Source of the DNA: Stygiobacter sp.
GTDB lineage: Bacteria; Pseudomonadota; Alphaproteobacteria; Rhodospirillales; Magnetospirillaceae
DNA: 64,000 nucleotides
Assembly: GCA_006218045.1 (NCBI GenBank)
Contig: VBWB01000001.1
Location: 310,001-374,000 of the forward strand
Direction: 5' to 3'
Shown here: positions 35,394 to 43,944 of the stretch, one piece after another
Numbering within the stretch: the stretch's first letter is position 1
How the letters are laid out: every line of letters begins with the position of its first letter
Notes under the pieces: model-generated
Told to the model about the DNA's origin: nothing
The model's input: the letters and a program-made list of their open reading frames with translations, nothing else
Databases searched by the model: none
Made by a program: the position numbers and the translations under genes

Positions 35394-36422
35394 CTATTCT
35401 TCCTGGATGATGACGCCGTACCAGCCCAGGCCGGCATAGGTTTCATAACCCGGGGTCAGGGCATAGGCGACCAAGGTGCCGTCAATGTCCTGATAGCAGC
35501 CGCGGTCGCCCAGTTTGGTGCGCAGCGGAAACTTTTCCACCAGCAGGCCGCGCCGGGCCGAATCGGCGATGATGCGGTGGTCGCGGTCGATCAGCAGGCA
35601 GCGGCTTTTCTGCCGTTCCTGCGGCGACAGGCGGACGCCGTCGACGATGGTCTGGGCCTGGGCCTCCCAGTCGAAAAAGATGCCCAGGGCGCCGATGGGG
35701 GCGCCGTCGGCCTCGCCGCCTTCGCGGATGGCGGTGGCATAGGTGGCGACCAGGGCGCCGCCCAGGCCGCCTTCGCGGTTGATATCGGCGACGGCGAAGT
35801 CATTGCCGCTTTGGGTGGCCATGGCGTCGCGGAACCAGGGTTGACGCGACACGTCGGTACCGATGGCGTTAGGGTAACGGCCGCTCCGGCCATTGGCGAT
35901 GACCCGGCCCGAGGCATCGGCGACCCACAAATCCAGATAGACGGTATAGGAATCGAGGATGACGCCCAGGCGCTTGCAGGCGTGGCCGGCCTTGGCCGGG
36001 TCCATCAGGCAATCGACCATGGCGGAATCGGTGGCCCACCAGCGCACGTCGCACGAGCGTTCGTACAGATTGCGGTCGGCGATTTCCACGGCGTTATGGG
36101 CCAGATCGGCCAGACGCTCGCCGCGGACCTGACGCACTTCCTCGGCCAGGGCGCGGCCAAAGCCCGACAGGCTGTCCAGCTTGCCGCGCAATTCACCACG
36201 CAACGAATCGGTCAGTTCGGCGATTTCGGTGGAAATCGCCTTCACCTCGTCGGCGACCACGGCGAAGCCACGACCCATCTGGCCGACGCGCTGGGCTTCG
36301 ATCGAGGCATTCAATGCCAACATCCGGGATCTACGGGTGATGCCGTGGATACGGTCGATCTTTTGATCGGTGACAGCGGCGACGTTCCCGGTGATTTCCA
36401 GCAGATGTTCGATTGTTGCCAT
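35394..36422 (-). CDS. Soluble MCP-like protein with N-terminal signalling tip and C-terminal Cache-type sensor
   Basis: A 342-residue protein without transmembrane segments. The N-terminus contains the hairpin tip of methyl-accepting chemotaxis proteins (SRMLALNASIEAQRVGQMGRGFAVVADEVKAIS, residues ~30-65), followed by a Cache-like sensor region (LDLWVADASGRVIANGRSGRYPNAIGTDVSRQPWFRDAM; LGIFFDWEAQAQTIVDGV; CLLIDRDHRIIADS). The order is reversed compared with classical chemoreceptors, and the signalling region is short. The ATG at MATIEHLLE has GAGGATAAA upstream and is chosen over the track start. It probably inserts into chemoreceptor arrays or couples to a CheW-like partner; no che genes are near. 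Confidence 0.82.
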   Translation of the reverse strand: MATIEHLLEITGNVAAVTDQKIDRIHGITRRSRMLALNASIEAQRVGQMGRGFAVVADEVKAISTEIAELTDSLRGELRGKLDSLSGFGRALAEEVRQVRGERLADLAHNAVEIADRNLYERSCDVRWWATDSAMVDCLMDPAKAGHACKRLGVILDSYTVYLDLWVADASGRVIANGRSGRYPNAIGTDVSRQPWFRDAMATQSGNDFAVADINREGGLGGALVATYATAIREGGEADGAPIGALGIFFDWEAQAQTIVDGVRLSPQERQKSRCLLIDRDHRIIADSARRGLLVEKFPLRTKLGDRGCYQDIDGTLVAYALTPGYETYAGLGWYGVIIQEE

Positions 36423-36779
36423 TTTATCCTCGTGCGCAGTGTGTGCGTTGCAGCATCCATAGCACGGGATGATTTCAATGTGCATAAAAAAATTGCATAC
36501 GGCCCGGACATATACGAATGCCTAATTTATAGGCTGCGCTGATTCGGGGTGGATAAAGCGCTCTTGGCGCGGTGTCCGTCGGCATGCCGGGAGACGGGGG
36601 ACAGGGGGAGATTTCCGGGCACGCCTGCGGCCTGACGCCAAGAGCGCCGCGACATTGCCATCGCGGCGCCCCGGTGCAATTGACTTTGGTCAGCTCTTGC
36701 GTCCCGCGCCGACATTTTCATGTGGCGCAGGGGTAGAGGAGGCTCGCCAAGGGCCGCCGTCAATCGCGGCGGCAAACCA
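36423..36779. other. Intergenic region between the MCP-like gene and rpsU
   Basis: No gene is supported in these 357 bp. The AT-rich end (36430-36535) should hold the promoter of the MCP-like gene and includes the palindrome GCCTAATTTATAGGC (36520-36534). Further on, the perfect 12-bp inverted repeat GCGCTCTTGGCG (36558-36569) / CGCCAAGAGCGC (36636-36647) is separated by 66 bp. Near rpsU the arms GCCGCC/GGCGGC (36754-36774) could form a weak terminator on the minus strand. Confidence 0.5.
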
Positions 36780-36983
36780 TTAGAAGCCTTCACGCTCCAG
36801 GCGCTTGCGCTCCAGCTTGCGGGCGCGGCGCACGGCCTCGGCCTTCTCGCGAGCGCGCTTTTCCGAGGGCTTCTCGTAGTTGCGGCGCAGCTTCATTTCA
36901 CGGAAGACGCCTTCGCGCTGCATCTTCTTCTTGAGGGCCTTCAGGGCCTGGTCGACGTTGTTGTCACGGACGAGAACTTGCAC
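36780..36983 (-). CDS. rpsU: 30S ribosomal protein S21
   Basis: A 67-residue very basic protein beginning [43 protein letters not shown], the standard S21 sequence. It binds the 30S subunit near the 3' end of 16S rRNA and helps initiation. The start codon is GTG, with an AGGAG box 13 bases upstream, a somewhat long spacing. The gene is monocistronic here. Confidence 0.97.
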   Translation of the reverse strand: MQVLVRDNNVDQALKALKKKMQREGVFREMKLRRNYEKPSEKRAREKAEAVRRARKLERKRLEREGF

Positions 36984-37151
36984 GTTTCTTCACAGCTCCT
37001 CTACGCTGAATAGAAATCCGACGCACGGCACCCCATGCCGTCCGGGAGGGCGATCTGATAGCACAGTGTATTGCCTTTGAAAAGAGATTTACACATCATC
37101 TTGATGTTCTCGACGCGGGCGCCTAACTGAGCTAGGTATTCTGGACCGTAT

Positions 37152-37796
37152 ATGAGGGCCAAAGCCATGGACTTCCAAGATATTCGTGATCGCCTGGTCG
37201 TCGCCGCGCTGCCGCACGCGGTTTTCGACGGCTGGACCGCCAAGACGTTGACCCTGGCCGCGTTGGATCTTGATCTGGAGGTTTCCCTGGCCGAACGCGC
37301 CTTCATGGGCGGTCCGGTCGAGGCGGTGGCCCATTTCGCCGATCTGGGCGACCGACTGATGCTGGCCGATTGCCTGGATCCGGGCTTGGCGGCGCTGAAG
37401 ACCCCCGACCGCATCAAGACGCTGATCCGCGCCCGCCTGACCCGCTGGGCGCCGCACCGCGAGGCGCTGCGCCGGGCGCTGTCGCTGCTGGCCCTGCCCG
37501 CCCATGCCCTGATCGCCGCCAAGGCGACGGCGCGCACCGTCGACACCATGTGGCGGGCGGCGGGCGATACCTCCAGCGATTTTTCCTGGTACACCCGCCG
37601 CGCCACCCTGACCGCCGTCTATGCCGCCACCTTGCTCTATTGGTTGGACGATGCGTCGGAGGATTGCGCCGATACCTGGGCCTTCCTTGATCGCCGTCTG
37701 GCCGACGTGGGGCGGGTGACCAAGGCGCGGCAAAACCTGACCAAATGGCTGACCAGCCTGCCCAAGCCGAAAATGCCGGCGGGTAAGCGGGTGTGA
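37152..37796 (+). CDS. COQ9 family protein, ubiquinone biosynthesis
   Basis: A 214-residue protein related to COQ9: WRAAGDTSSDFSWYTRRATLTAVYAATLLYWLDD is the conserved core of the family, preceded by a TetR-like helical fold lacking the DNA-binding consensus. In eukaryotes and alphaproteobacteria COQ9 binds isoprenoid lipids and assists the hydroxylation/deamination steps of ubiquinone synthesis. Two starts are possible, ATG 37152 or ATG 37167 (MDFQDIRDR); the earlier one is reported. It is divergent from rpsU. Confidence 0.9.
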   Translation: MRAKAMDFQDIRDRLVVAALPHAVFDGWTAKTLTLAALDLDLEVSLAERAFMGGPVEAVAHFADLGDRLMLADCLDPGLAALKTPDRIKTLIRARLTRWAPHREALRRALSLLALPAHALIAAKATARTVDTMWRAAGDTSSDFSWYTRRATLTAVYAATLLYWLDDASEDCADTWAFLDRRLADVGRVTKARQNLTKWLTSLPKPKMPAGKRV

Positions 37797-37822
37797 TCCT
37801 TGATTTGCCGGGGCGAAGCGGG

Positions 37823-37865
37823 CATCCGCGTTGCTGCTGGTTTTATCCGTCTGGAACAGTGACGG
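37823..37865 (-). repeat. 3'-end repeat, copy 3
   Basis: CATCCGCGTTGCTGCTGGTT plus following bases to GTGACGG closely matches 29628-29667 and lies 5 bp downstream of the IclR-type gene stop, in the same relative orientation as copies 1 and 2 to their upstream genes. Confidence 0.6.
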
Positions 37866-37870
37866 GGGCG

Positions 37871-38659
37871 TCAGATGCGCTGTGCGCTGCCCAACCGCTC
37901 CGACAGCAGGTTGGCCGATTGCTTGAGCTCGCGCACCACCTGACCGTCGGGGCGCATGTCGAACATGCCCTGGATACCGACCACCAGCATGGTGAGCGTG
38001 ATGTCGCCGCCAGCGTTGAACACCGGGGCGCCCACCGCTTCGACGCCGGGCACCAGATGATAGCCGGATACGGCGCTGATGCCGCTCTGGCGCACCTGAT
38101 CGAACATCGCCTCGATATCCGGCCAGCAATTGGCGTTGGCCGGGGCGCGGCCCTCAGCCAGTTCGGCTTCGATCAGGCCTTGCACCTGCCGGCGCGGCAG
38201 ATAGGCGCCGAAAATCTGGCCCGACGCCGATGACAGCACTTCAAGCGCGGTACCGGTGACGACGTTGACGGTGATGGCGCGGCGCGGGCGTTCGCCGCGC
38301 ACGATCACCGGTCCGTTCTCGCTCCATACCGATAGCGCGGTGGTTTCGTTGACGCGGTCGCGCAACTCGGCGATGGCATTCAGGCCCAACTGAATGCGGT
38401 CCAGGCGGTCGATGGCGGCCAGGCCCACATGCAGGGCCAGCGGCCCCAGATCGTAAAGCGAGGTCTCACGGTCCTGCTCGACCATACCGGCCCGGATCAG
38501 GCTGACCAGATAGCGGTGCGCCTTCGATGCCGGCATGCCGGCGATGGCGGCGATATCCTTCAGCATCATGGCGCGATCACCACTGACCAAGGCCCGCAGG
38601 ACCTGCATGCCGATCTCGATGGACTGGACGCCGTGTTTGCCTTCGCTGGCTTCATTCAT
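37871..38659 (-). CDS. IclR family transcriptional regulator
   Basis: A 262-residue protein with an N-terminal winged helix (SIEIGMQVLRALVSGDRAMMLKDIAAIAGMPASKAHRYLVSLIRAGMVEQD) and a C-terminal IclR effector domain (ETTALSVWSENGPVIVRGERPRR, GYHLVPGVEAVGAPVFNAGGDITLTMLVVG). The layout and length are standard. No obvious catabolic target gene is adjacent. The upstream region contains inverted GATGCAC / GTGCATC arms (around 38700-38755), which could be an operator. The effector is unknown. Confidence 0.9.
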   Translation of the reverse strand: MNEASEGKHGVQSIEIGMQVLRALVSGDRAMMLKDIAAIAGMPASKAHRYLVSLIRAGMVEQDRETSLYDLGPLALHVGLAAIDRLDRIQLGLNAIAELRDRVNETTALSVWSENGPVIVRGERPRRAITVNVVTGTALEVLSSASGQIFGAYLPRRQVQGLIEAELAEGRAPANANCWPDIEAMFDQVRQSGISAVSGYHLVPGVEAVGAPVFNAGGDITLTMLVVGIQGMFDMRPDGQVVRELKQSANLLSERLGSAQRI

Positions 38660-38861
38660 GGACCGCGTATCTCCCCTGAACCATCAAAGGAGATACCGTT
38701 GATGCACGGTCTTGACAAGGTTAGATGCTTAGTCCCGGCATTTGATGGTGCATCCCATTCCAAAGAGTGCAAGGAGGCACCACGGGCAAGGTCTACGCAG
38801 CCGCGCCACCAGCCCACAAAATAGTCAAGAGAGCTTGATCCCTTGCCAACGTTTACGCCCT

Positions 38862-39038
38862 CTAAGCCACCTGACGGGTGGATTCAACCGGTTTGTCGGT
38901 CTCGGCTTCCATGTGCACATGGAAACAGCGTTGGCACCACAGCACCGGGGCCAGTTTGCGGTCGCGGCTGACCCGGTGGCGGGTGCGCTGGTTGCAGGCC
39001 GGGCAGGTATGGAATTCGTCGTGTTGATCGGTGGTCAT
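38862..39038 (-). CDS. Small zinc-ribbon protein
   Basis: A 58-residue ORF too short for the supplied track: MTTDQHDEFHTCPACNQRTRHRVSRDRKL... with two CxxC knuckles, CPAC and CQRC, 23 residues apart, a typical rubredoxin-like or zinc-ribbon metal site. The ATG has GAGGGACGCC upstream. The codon pattern is strongly GC-biased at third positions as in the neighbours. It could be a nucleic-acid or protein-binding microprotein; no specific function can be given. The track line at 38884-39084 is a shadow in another frame. Confidence 0.75.
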   Translation of the reverse strand: MTTDQHDEFHTCPACNQRTRHRVSRDRKLAPVLWCQRCFHVHMEAETDKPVESTRQVA

Positions 39039-39108
39039 GGCGTCCCTCGTGTGGCCAAGGAAGTACGCCAGCCAATGGTGGCAAGCAAGCGACCGAATTG
39101 TGAAGAAA

Positions 39109-42100
39109 TCAAGGTGCGCTGCGGGATAGACGGCGGCGCAGGCGCTCGAACCAGACGTAAAGCACCGGGGTGATGTAAAGGGTCAGCGCCTGGCTGACCA
39201 CCAGCCCGCCGACCACCGACAGGCCCAAAGGCTGGCGCAGTTCGGCGGCGGCGCCATGGCCGAGCGCGATGGGCAAGGTGCCCATGATGGCGGCCATGGT
39301 GGTCATCATGATCGGGCGAAAGCGCAGCAGACAGGCCTGACGGATGGCCTGATGCGGGTCAAGCCCCTGGTTGCGCTGCGCCTCCAGGGCGAAATCGATC
39401 ATCATGATGGCGTTTTTCTTGACGATACCGATCAGCATCAGGATACCGATCATGGCGATCACCGACAATTCCTGGCGGAACAGCATCAGCGTCGCCAACG
39501 CGCCCACCGCCGCCGAGGGCAGGCCGGACAGGATGGTCACCGGGTGGATCAGGCTTTCATACAGCACGCCCAGGATGACATAGATGACCACAACCGCCGC
39601 CAGCAGCAAGATGCCCTGGTTGGAGAGGGATTGCTGGAACACCTTGGCGGTGCCGGCGAAATTGCCGGTGATGCCGGCGGGCATGGCCATCTCGGCCTGG
39701 ATGGCGCGGATGCGCTCGGCGGCCTGACCCAGGGCGATGTCGGGGGCCAGGTTGAAGGCGATGGTGACGGCGGGCAACTGGCTTTGGTGGTTGATGGTCA
39801 GCGGCCCGACGGTGCGCCCGATTTCCGCCAGAGCGTCCAAGGGCACCAACGGTCCCTCGGTCGAGCGTACCTTCAGCTTGGCCAGGGCCGACAGATCGCC
39901 TTGAAAACGCGGGTCCATTTCCAAGATGACGGCGTAATCGGCGATGGTGGCGTAGATGGTGGAAATCTCGCGCGAGCCATAGGCGGAATAAAGCGCGCTG
40001 CGCACGTCTTCCAAGCGCACGCCCAGGGCCGCCGCCTTGTCGCGGTTGACGGCGACCAGGGCTTGCGGGCTCTTCACCTGCAAATCGCTGGTGACGTCCT
40101 GGACCAAGGGCTCGGCCATCAGCCGGGTGGTCAGGCGGTCGGCGAAGGCGTAAAGCTCGGCCTGGTTGATGCCTTCCAGCGTGTACTGATACTGGCTTTT
40201 CGACGACCGCCCACCCAGGTTCAACGTCTGCACCGGGGTGATGAAGACGCTGATGGCCGGATTGCCCGCCGTCTTCTTGCGCAATTGCCCGATGACCTGC
40301 TCGACACCGGGGCGCTGGTCGCGGGGCGCCAGATTGACGAACATGCGGCCGGAATTGGCGGCGTTGGACAGGCCCGAGACCCCCACCGCCGAGGTGACGG
40401 TGGCGACGTAAGGATCAGCGCCGACGATGGCCGCCATCCGCTTTTGCTCTTCCGCCATGGCGGCGAAGGAAATGTCCTGGGCCGCTTCGGTCTGGATGAA
40501 GATCTGGCCGGTATCCTCGGTGGGGAAAAAGCCCTTGGGCACCTCGCGAAACAAGATCACCGTGGCGATCACGGTCAGGATGCTCAAGCCCAGCATGGAC
40601 AGGCCATGGGCCAGCACCCAATCCAGGCTGCGCTGATAGAAGGCCAGCAGGGCGTTGAAACCCCGTTCCAGCTCGCGTTCCACCGGCCCCGCCTTGATGT
40701 CGTGCTCGGGCCGCAGCCAGCGGGCGCACATGACCGGGGTCAGGGTCAGCGATACCAGGCCGGAAATGCCGATGGCCAGGGTCACCACCACGGCGAATTC
40801 GTGGAACATGCGACCGATGACACCGCCCATCAGCAGGATGGGGATGAAGACGGCGACCAGTGATACGGTGATGGAGACGATGGTGAAGCCGATCTCGCGC
40901 GCCCCCTTGAGGGCGGCATCGAGCGGCTTCATGCCGTCATCCACATGGCGCTGGATGTTTTCCAGCATGACGATGGCGTCGTCGACCACCAGCCCCACCG
41001 ACAGGGTCAGGCCCAGCAGCGAGATGTTGTCGAGGGAGAAGCCCAACAGCGACATGGCGCCCAAGGTGGCGACCAGCGACACCGGCATGGCGATGGCCGG
41101 GATCAGGGTGGCCGACAGCCGGCGCAGGAACATGAAGATGACCATGACCACCAGGGCGATGGTGATGGCGAAGGTGAATTGCACATCGACGATGGCGTCG
41201 CGGATCGAGCGCGAACGGTCGTTCATCACCTGCACGTCGACGGTGGGCGGCAGACTGTCCTTGATGGTCGGCATCAGGGCGCGCACATCGTCGACCACCT
41301 GCACGGTGTTGGCCTCGGGCTGGCGCTGCACCGCCAGGACGATGGCGCGGGTGCCGTTGAACCACGAGGCGGTGCGGTTGTTCTCGACCGAATCCAGCAC
41401 ATTGGCCACGTCCTTCAAGCGCACCGGGGCGCCATCGCGCCAGGCGATGGCCAGTTCGCCGAAGGCCACCGCATTGGGCAATTGGGCGTTGGATTGCAAG
41501 GTCAGCTGCTGCTTGGGGCCGTTCAACACCCCCAGCGGCGAATTGGAATTGGCGGCCTTGATGGCGCTGCTCAGTTCATCGACGCCGATGCCCCGTGAGG
41601 CCAGGGCGTCGGGGTTCAACTGGATGCGCACGGCGAATTTCTGACTGCCATAGACCAGCACCTGGGCGACGCCCGACAGCCGCGACAGCCGGGGCAACAA
41701 GATGGTCTGGGCGTAATCGTCCAAGGTGGCCAAGGGCGTGGTCGGCGACGACAGGGCCAGCAGCACGACGGGGGCATCCGACGGGTTGACCTTGCGGAAG
41801 GAGGGGGGCGTGGTCATTTCCTCGGGCAGGCGGCGCTGGGCCCGGGTGATGGCCGCCTGCACGTCCTGGGCCGCCGCATCGATGTCGCGGTCGAGGACGA
41901 ATTGCAAGGTGATCGAGGTGTTGCCCTGACCCGAGGCAGAGGTGATGGTTTCCAGCCCGGCGATGGTGGAAAACTCGCGTTCCAGCGGTGCCGCCACCGA
42001 CGAGGCCATGGTGTCGGGGCTGGCTCCCGACAGGCTGGCTGAGACGCTGATGGTGGGAAAGTCGACGTTGGGCAACGAGGCCACCGGCAATTGCCGCCAG

Positions 42101-42183
42101 CCGACGATGCCGCCGAACACCAGCACCAGCGTCAGCAACAGCGTGGCAATGGGGCGGCGGATGAAGGTTTCCGAGAAGTTCAT
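39109..42183 (-). CDS. RND family multidrug efflux transporter (HAE1/MdtB-like)
   Basis: A 1024-residue inner-membrane pump subunit with the full RND layout: TM1 then MNFSETFIRRPIATLLLTLVLVFGGIVGWRQLPVASLPNVDFPTI, a large periplasmic loop, TM2-6 (GLTLSVGLVVDDAIVMLENIQRH, with the intramembrane aspartate pair), a second loop and TM7-12. It exports amphiphilic compounds using the proton gradient and works with a periplasmic adaptor and an outer-membrane channel. The adaptor gene ends two bases upstream; no TolC-type gene is adjacent, so the channel must come from elsewhere. Confidence 0.94.
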   Translation of the reverse strand: MNFSETFIRRPIATLLLTLVLVFGGIVGWRQLPVASLPNVDFPTISVSASLSGASPDTMASSVAAPLEREFSTIAGLETITSASGQGNTSITLQFVLDRDIDAAAQDVQAAITRAQRRLPEEMTTPPSFRKVNPSDAPVVLLALSSPTTPLATLDDYAQTILLPRLSRLSGVAQVLVYGSQKFAVRIQLNPDALASRGIGVDELSSAIKAANSNSPLGVLNGPKQQLTLQSNAQLPNAVAFGELAIAWRDGAPVRLKDVANVLDSVENNRTASWFNGTRAIVLAVQRQPEANTVQVVDDVRALMPTIKDSLPPTVDVQVMNDRSRSIRDAIVDVQFTFAITIALVVMVIFMFLRRLSATLIPAIAMPVSLVATLGAMSLLGFSLDNISLLGLTLSVGLVVDDAIVMLENIQRHVDDGMKPLDAALKGAREIGFTIVSITVSLVAVFIPILLMGGVIGRMFHEFAVVVTLAIGISGLVSLTLTPVMCARWLRPEHDIKAGPVERELERGFNALLAFYQRSLDWVLAHGLSMLGLSILTVIATVILFREVPKGFFPTEDTGQIFIQTEAAQDISFAAMAEEQKRMAAIVGADPYVATVTSAVGVSGLSNAANSGRMFVNLAPRDQRPGVEQVIGQLRKKTAGNPAISVFITPVQTLNLGGRSSKSQYQYTLEGINQAELYAFADRLTTRLMAEPLVQDVTSDLQVKSPQALVAVNRDKAAALGVRLEDVRSALYSAYGSREISTIYATIADYAVILEMDPRFQGDLSALAKLKVRSTEGPLVPLDALAEIGRTVGPLTINHQSQLPAVTIAFNLAPDIALGQAAERIRAIQAEMAMPAGITGNFAGTAKVFQQSLSNQGILLLAAVVVIYVILGVLYESLIHPVTILSGLPSAAVGALATLMLFRQELSVIAMIGILMLIGIVKKNAIMMIDFALEAQRNQGLDPHQAIRQACLLRFRPIMMTTMAAIMGTLPIALGHGAAAELRQPLGLSVVGGLVVSQALTLYITPVLYVWFERLRRRLSRSAP

Positions 42184-42184
42184 G

Positions 42185-43312
42185 TCACTTGTCCGCCTGG
42201 GGAGCGCGCTCGCTCACCGTCAGGCCGGGGGCCAGCCGCATCTGTCCCTGGGTCACCACCTTGGCGCCCGGCTTCAATCCGTCGGTGATGATGGCGCTGC
42301 CGTCCAGCACCCGGTCGACGCGGACCGGGACGATGGACGTCTTGGCCTGTTCGTCGACGACGAAGATGAAGGTGCCGTTCTGGCCGCTTTGCACCGCTTC
42401 CGCCGGGACGGTCAGCGCCTTGTCCTCGATGCCCAGCGTCAGGGTGACGTTGACGAACTGGCCCGGCCACAGCCTTGTGTCGTCATTGGCGAAGGTGGCT
42501 TTCAGCCCGATAGTACCGGTGGTGGCGTCGATGGCCGAATCGATGAAGCTCAGTTGCCCCACCGCCCGCAAGCCAGGATCGGCGGTCGAGGTCACCACCG
42601 TTTCCAAGGGGCCAGCTTCCATGGCGGCGCGGATGCGCGGCAAATAGCTTTCCGCCACCGAAAAGGCCACGTTGATGGGCCGCATCTGGGTGATGGTGAC
42701 CATGGATTGCGCATCGCCCGGCTTGGCCAGCGACCCCAGCTTGGCGTTGATGGTGCCGGTACGACCGGGGACCAGCGCCTTGATGGTGGCATAGCCCATG
42801 GTCAGCCGGGCATTGTCGATGGCCGCCAGATCGGATTTGACGGACGCCTCGGCCTGGGTCGCCTCGGCCTGGGATTGCTCGACCTTCTGTTTGGTGGCGC
42901 TGCCCGCCTTCAGCAATTCGGTATAGCGCACCAGATCGGCCCGCGCCCGCTCGAGCTGCGCCCTGTCGCGGGCCAGATTGGCCTCGGCCTGGCGCTTGTT
43001 GGCCTCGGCCATGCGGGCATCCAGGGTGAACAAGGTGTCGCCCTGGGCTACTTCCTGCCCCTCGCGGATATGGACCTGCAACACCTCGCCCTCGACCCTG
43101 GGGCGGATTGCGACCACCGCCAGGGACTGGACATTGCCCACCGCCTCGACCCGCACCGGCATGGGCCGTTCGGTTGCCAGGGCGGTGACCACCGGCACGG
43201 GCTTGGTGTCGGTCTGGGCCTTGGGGGTGGACTGGCGTCCGGCCACATACCAGCCGATGCCGGCAAGAGCGGCCAGGATGGCGACGGTGAGGGCGATGCG
43301 TGATGTGTTCAT
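42185..43312 (-). CDS. RND efflux periplasmic adaptor subunit (MFP, MdtA/HlyD-like)
   Basis: A 375-residue membrane-fusion protein: N-terminal membrane anchor (IALTVAILAALAGIGWYVAG), lipoyl-like half-motif VVAIRPRVEGEVLQVHIREGQEVAQGDTLFTLD, a coiled-coil hairpin (MAEANKRQAEANLARDRAQLERARADLVRYTELLKAGSATKQKVEQSQAEA), and a beta-barrel domain. It bridges the RND pump to an outer-membrane channel. The stop precedes the pump ATG by one base. Three 10-bp repeats lie 43-72 bp upstream of its ATG and may bind a response regulator. Confidence 0.93.
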   Translation of the reverse strand: MNTSRIALTVAILAALAGIGWYVAGRQSTPKAQTDTKPVPVVTALATERPMPVRVEAVGNVQSLAVVAIRPRVEGEVLQVHIREGQEVAQGDTLFTLDARMAEANKRQAEANLARDRAQLERARADLVRYTELLKAGSATKQKVEQSQAEATQAEASVKSDLAAIDNARLTMGYATIKALVPGRTGTINAKLGSLAKPGDAQSMVTITQMRPINVAFSVAESYLPRIRAAMEAGPLETVVTSTADPGLRAVGQLSFIDSAIDATTGTIGLKATFANDDTRLWPGQFVNVTLTLGIEDKALTVPAEAVQSGQNGTFIFVVDEQAKTSIVPVRVDRVLDGSAIITDGLKPGAKVVTQGQMRLAPGLTVSERAPQADK

Positions 43313-43354
43313 GTCCCCATCTTGCAGGTCTGGCGCAAGGCGTCAACGACAGCC

Positions 43355-43384
43355 GGGTAACGGAGGGTAACGGTGGGTAACTTT
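43355..43384. promoter_or_regulatory. Three tandem 10-bp repeats upstream of the efflux operon
   Basis: GGGTAACGGA, GGGTAACGGT and GGGTAACTTT follow each other without gap (on the minus strand GTTACCC repeated every 10 bp). Ten-base direct repeats on one helix face are the usual binding pattern of OmpR/PhoB-type regulators. They lie 43-72 bp upstream of the adaptor ATG. The regulator is not identified. Confidence 0.55.
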
Positions 43385-43403
43385 GCCGAAGATGTCAGAA
43401 TTG

Positions 43404-43414
43404 CTGCAATGCAA
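43404..43414. promoter_or_regulatory. PhaR-like site, imperfect
   Basis: CTGCAATGCAA matches the PhaR consensus CTGC-N3/4-GCAG except for the last base. It lies 87-97 bp upstream of the phasin ATG, upstream of the perfect site. Confidence 0.5.
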
Positions 43415-43459
43415 CATTTCGATTGCATTCCTGTGAGAAACCGCTATGGTGCCTAAATG

Positions 43460-43470
43460 CTGCATTGCAG
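43460..43470. promoter_or_regulatory. PhaR-type operator in the phasin promoter
   Basis: CTGCATTGCAG is an exact match to the CTGC-N3-GCAG element described for the polyhydroxyalkanoate regulator PhaR. It is centred about 36 bp before the phasin ATG, where bound repressor would block transcription. In known systems PhaR leaves the DNA when PHA granules form, inducing phasin. phaR itself is not in this window. Confidence 0.7.
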
Positions 43471-43500
43471 CGAAGACGACACCAGCCCAAGGAAGCCATC

Positions 43501-43848
43501 ATGTCGACCGCCAATTTTGAACAGATCGCCGCTGCCACCAAGGCCAACACCGAAGCCCTGACCAAGAGCGGCACCGCCGCCATCGCCGGCTATCAGGAAT
43601 TGGCCAAGGCTTACCAGGCTCTGGCCACCAAGAACGCCGAGAAGCTGACCGCTTCCATCCAGGCTTTGGCTGGCGTCAAGAACCCGGCCGAATTCATCGA
43701 ATTGCAGCAGAAGCTGGTGAAGGAAGGCGTTGAAGCCGCCGTCGCCGACAGCCGCAACATCGCCGAGCTGACCCAGTCGGTTTTCACCCAGGCTTTCGAG
43801 CCGGTGAAGGCGCAGGTTGAAGCCCTGCAGAATGCCGTCGCCAAGTAA
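43501..43848 (+). CDS. Phasin, PHA granule-associated protein
   Basis: A 115-residue helical protein (MSTANFEQIAAATKANTEALTKSGTAAIAGYQELAKAYQALATKNAEKLTASIQALAGVKNPAEFIELQQKLVKEGVEAAVADSRNIAELTQSVFTQAFEPVKAQVEALQNAVAK) of the phasin_2 family. It coats polyhydroxyalkanoate granules and controls their size. The SD AAGGAAGCC precedes the ATG, two PhaR-type sites lie upstream, and an intrinsic terminator follows, so it is a monocistronic, granule-regulated gene. Very high Ala/Lys/Glu content is consistent with amphipathic helices. Confidence 0.92.
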   Translation: MSTANFEQIAAATKANTEALTKSGTAAIAGYQELAKAYQALATKNAEKLTASIQALAGVKNPAEFIELQQKLVKEGVEAAVADSRNIAELTQSVFTQAFEPVKAQVEALQNAVAK

Positions 43849-43863
43849 TCTTCGGCGTCGTTG

Positions 43864-43900
43864 AAAAAGGGCCGCGCTCCGGTATGGGGCGCGGCCTTTT
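43864..43900 (+). terminator. Phasin terminator
   Basis: GGCCGCGC (43870-43877) pairs with GCGCGGCC (43889-43896), flanked by an A-tract before and TTTT after, 16 bp past the phasin stop. Confidence 0.85.
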
Positions 43901-43944
43901 CATTGTCACTACAGCCTAGGCCGAGGGACTTTTCCTCGAATGCA

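Noticed and set aside
35183-35410. A 75-codon plus ORF in the region after pntB
   Set aside because: Lies inside the dispersed repeat and terminator; no ribosome binding site, and the peptide ends in translated terminator sequence.
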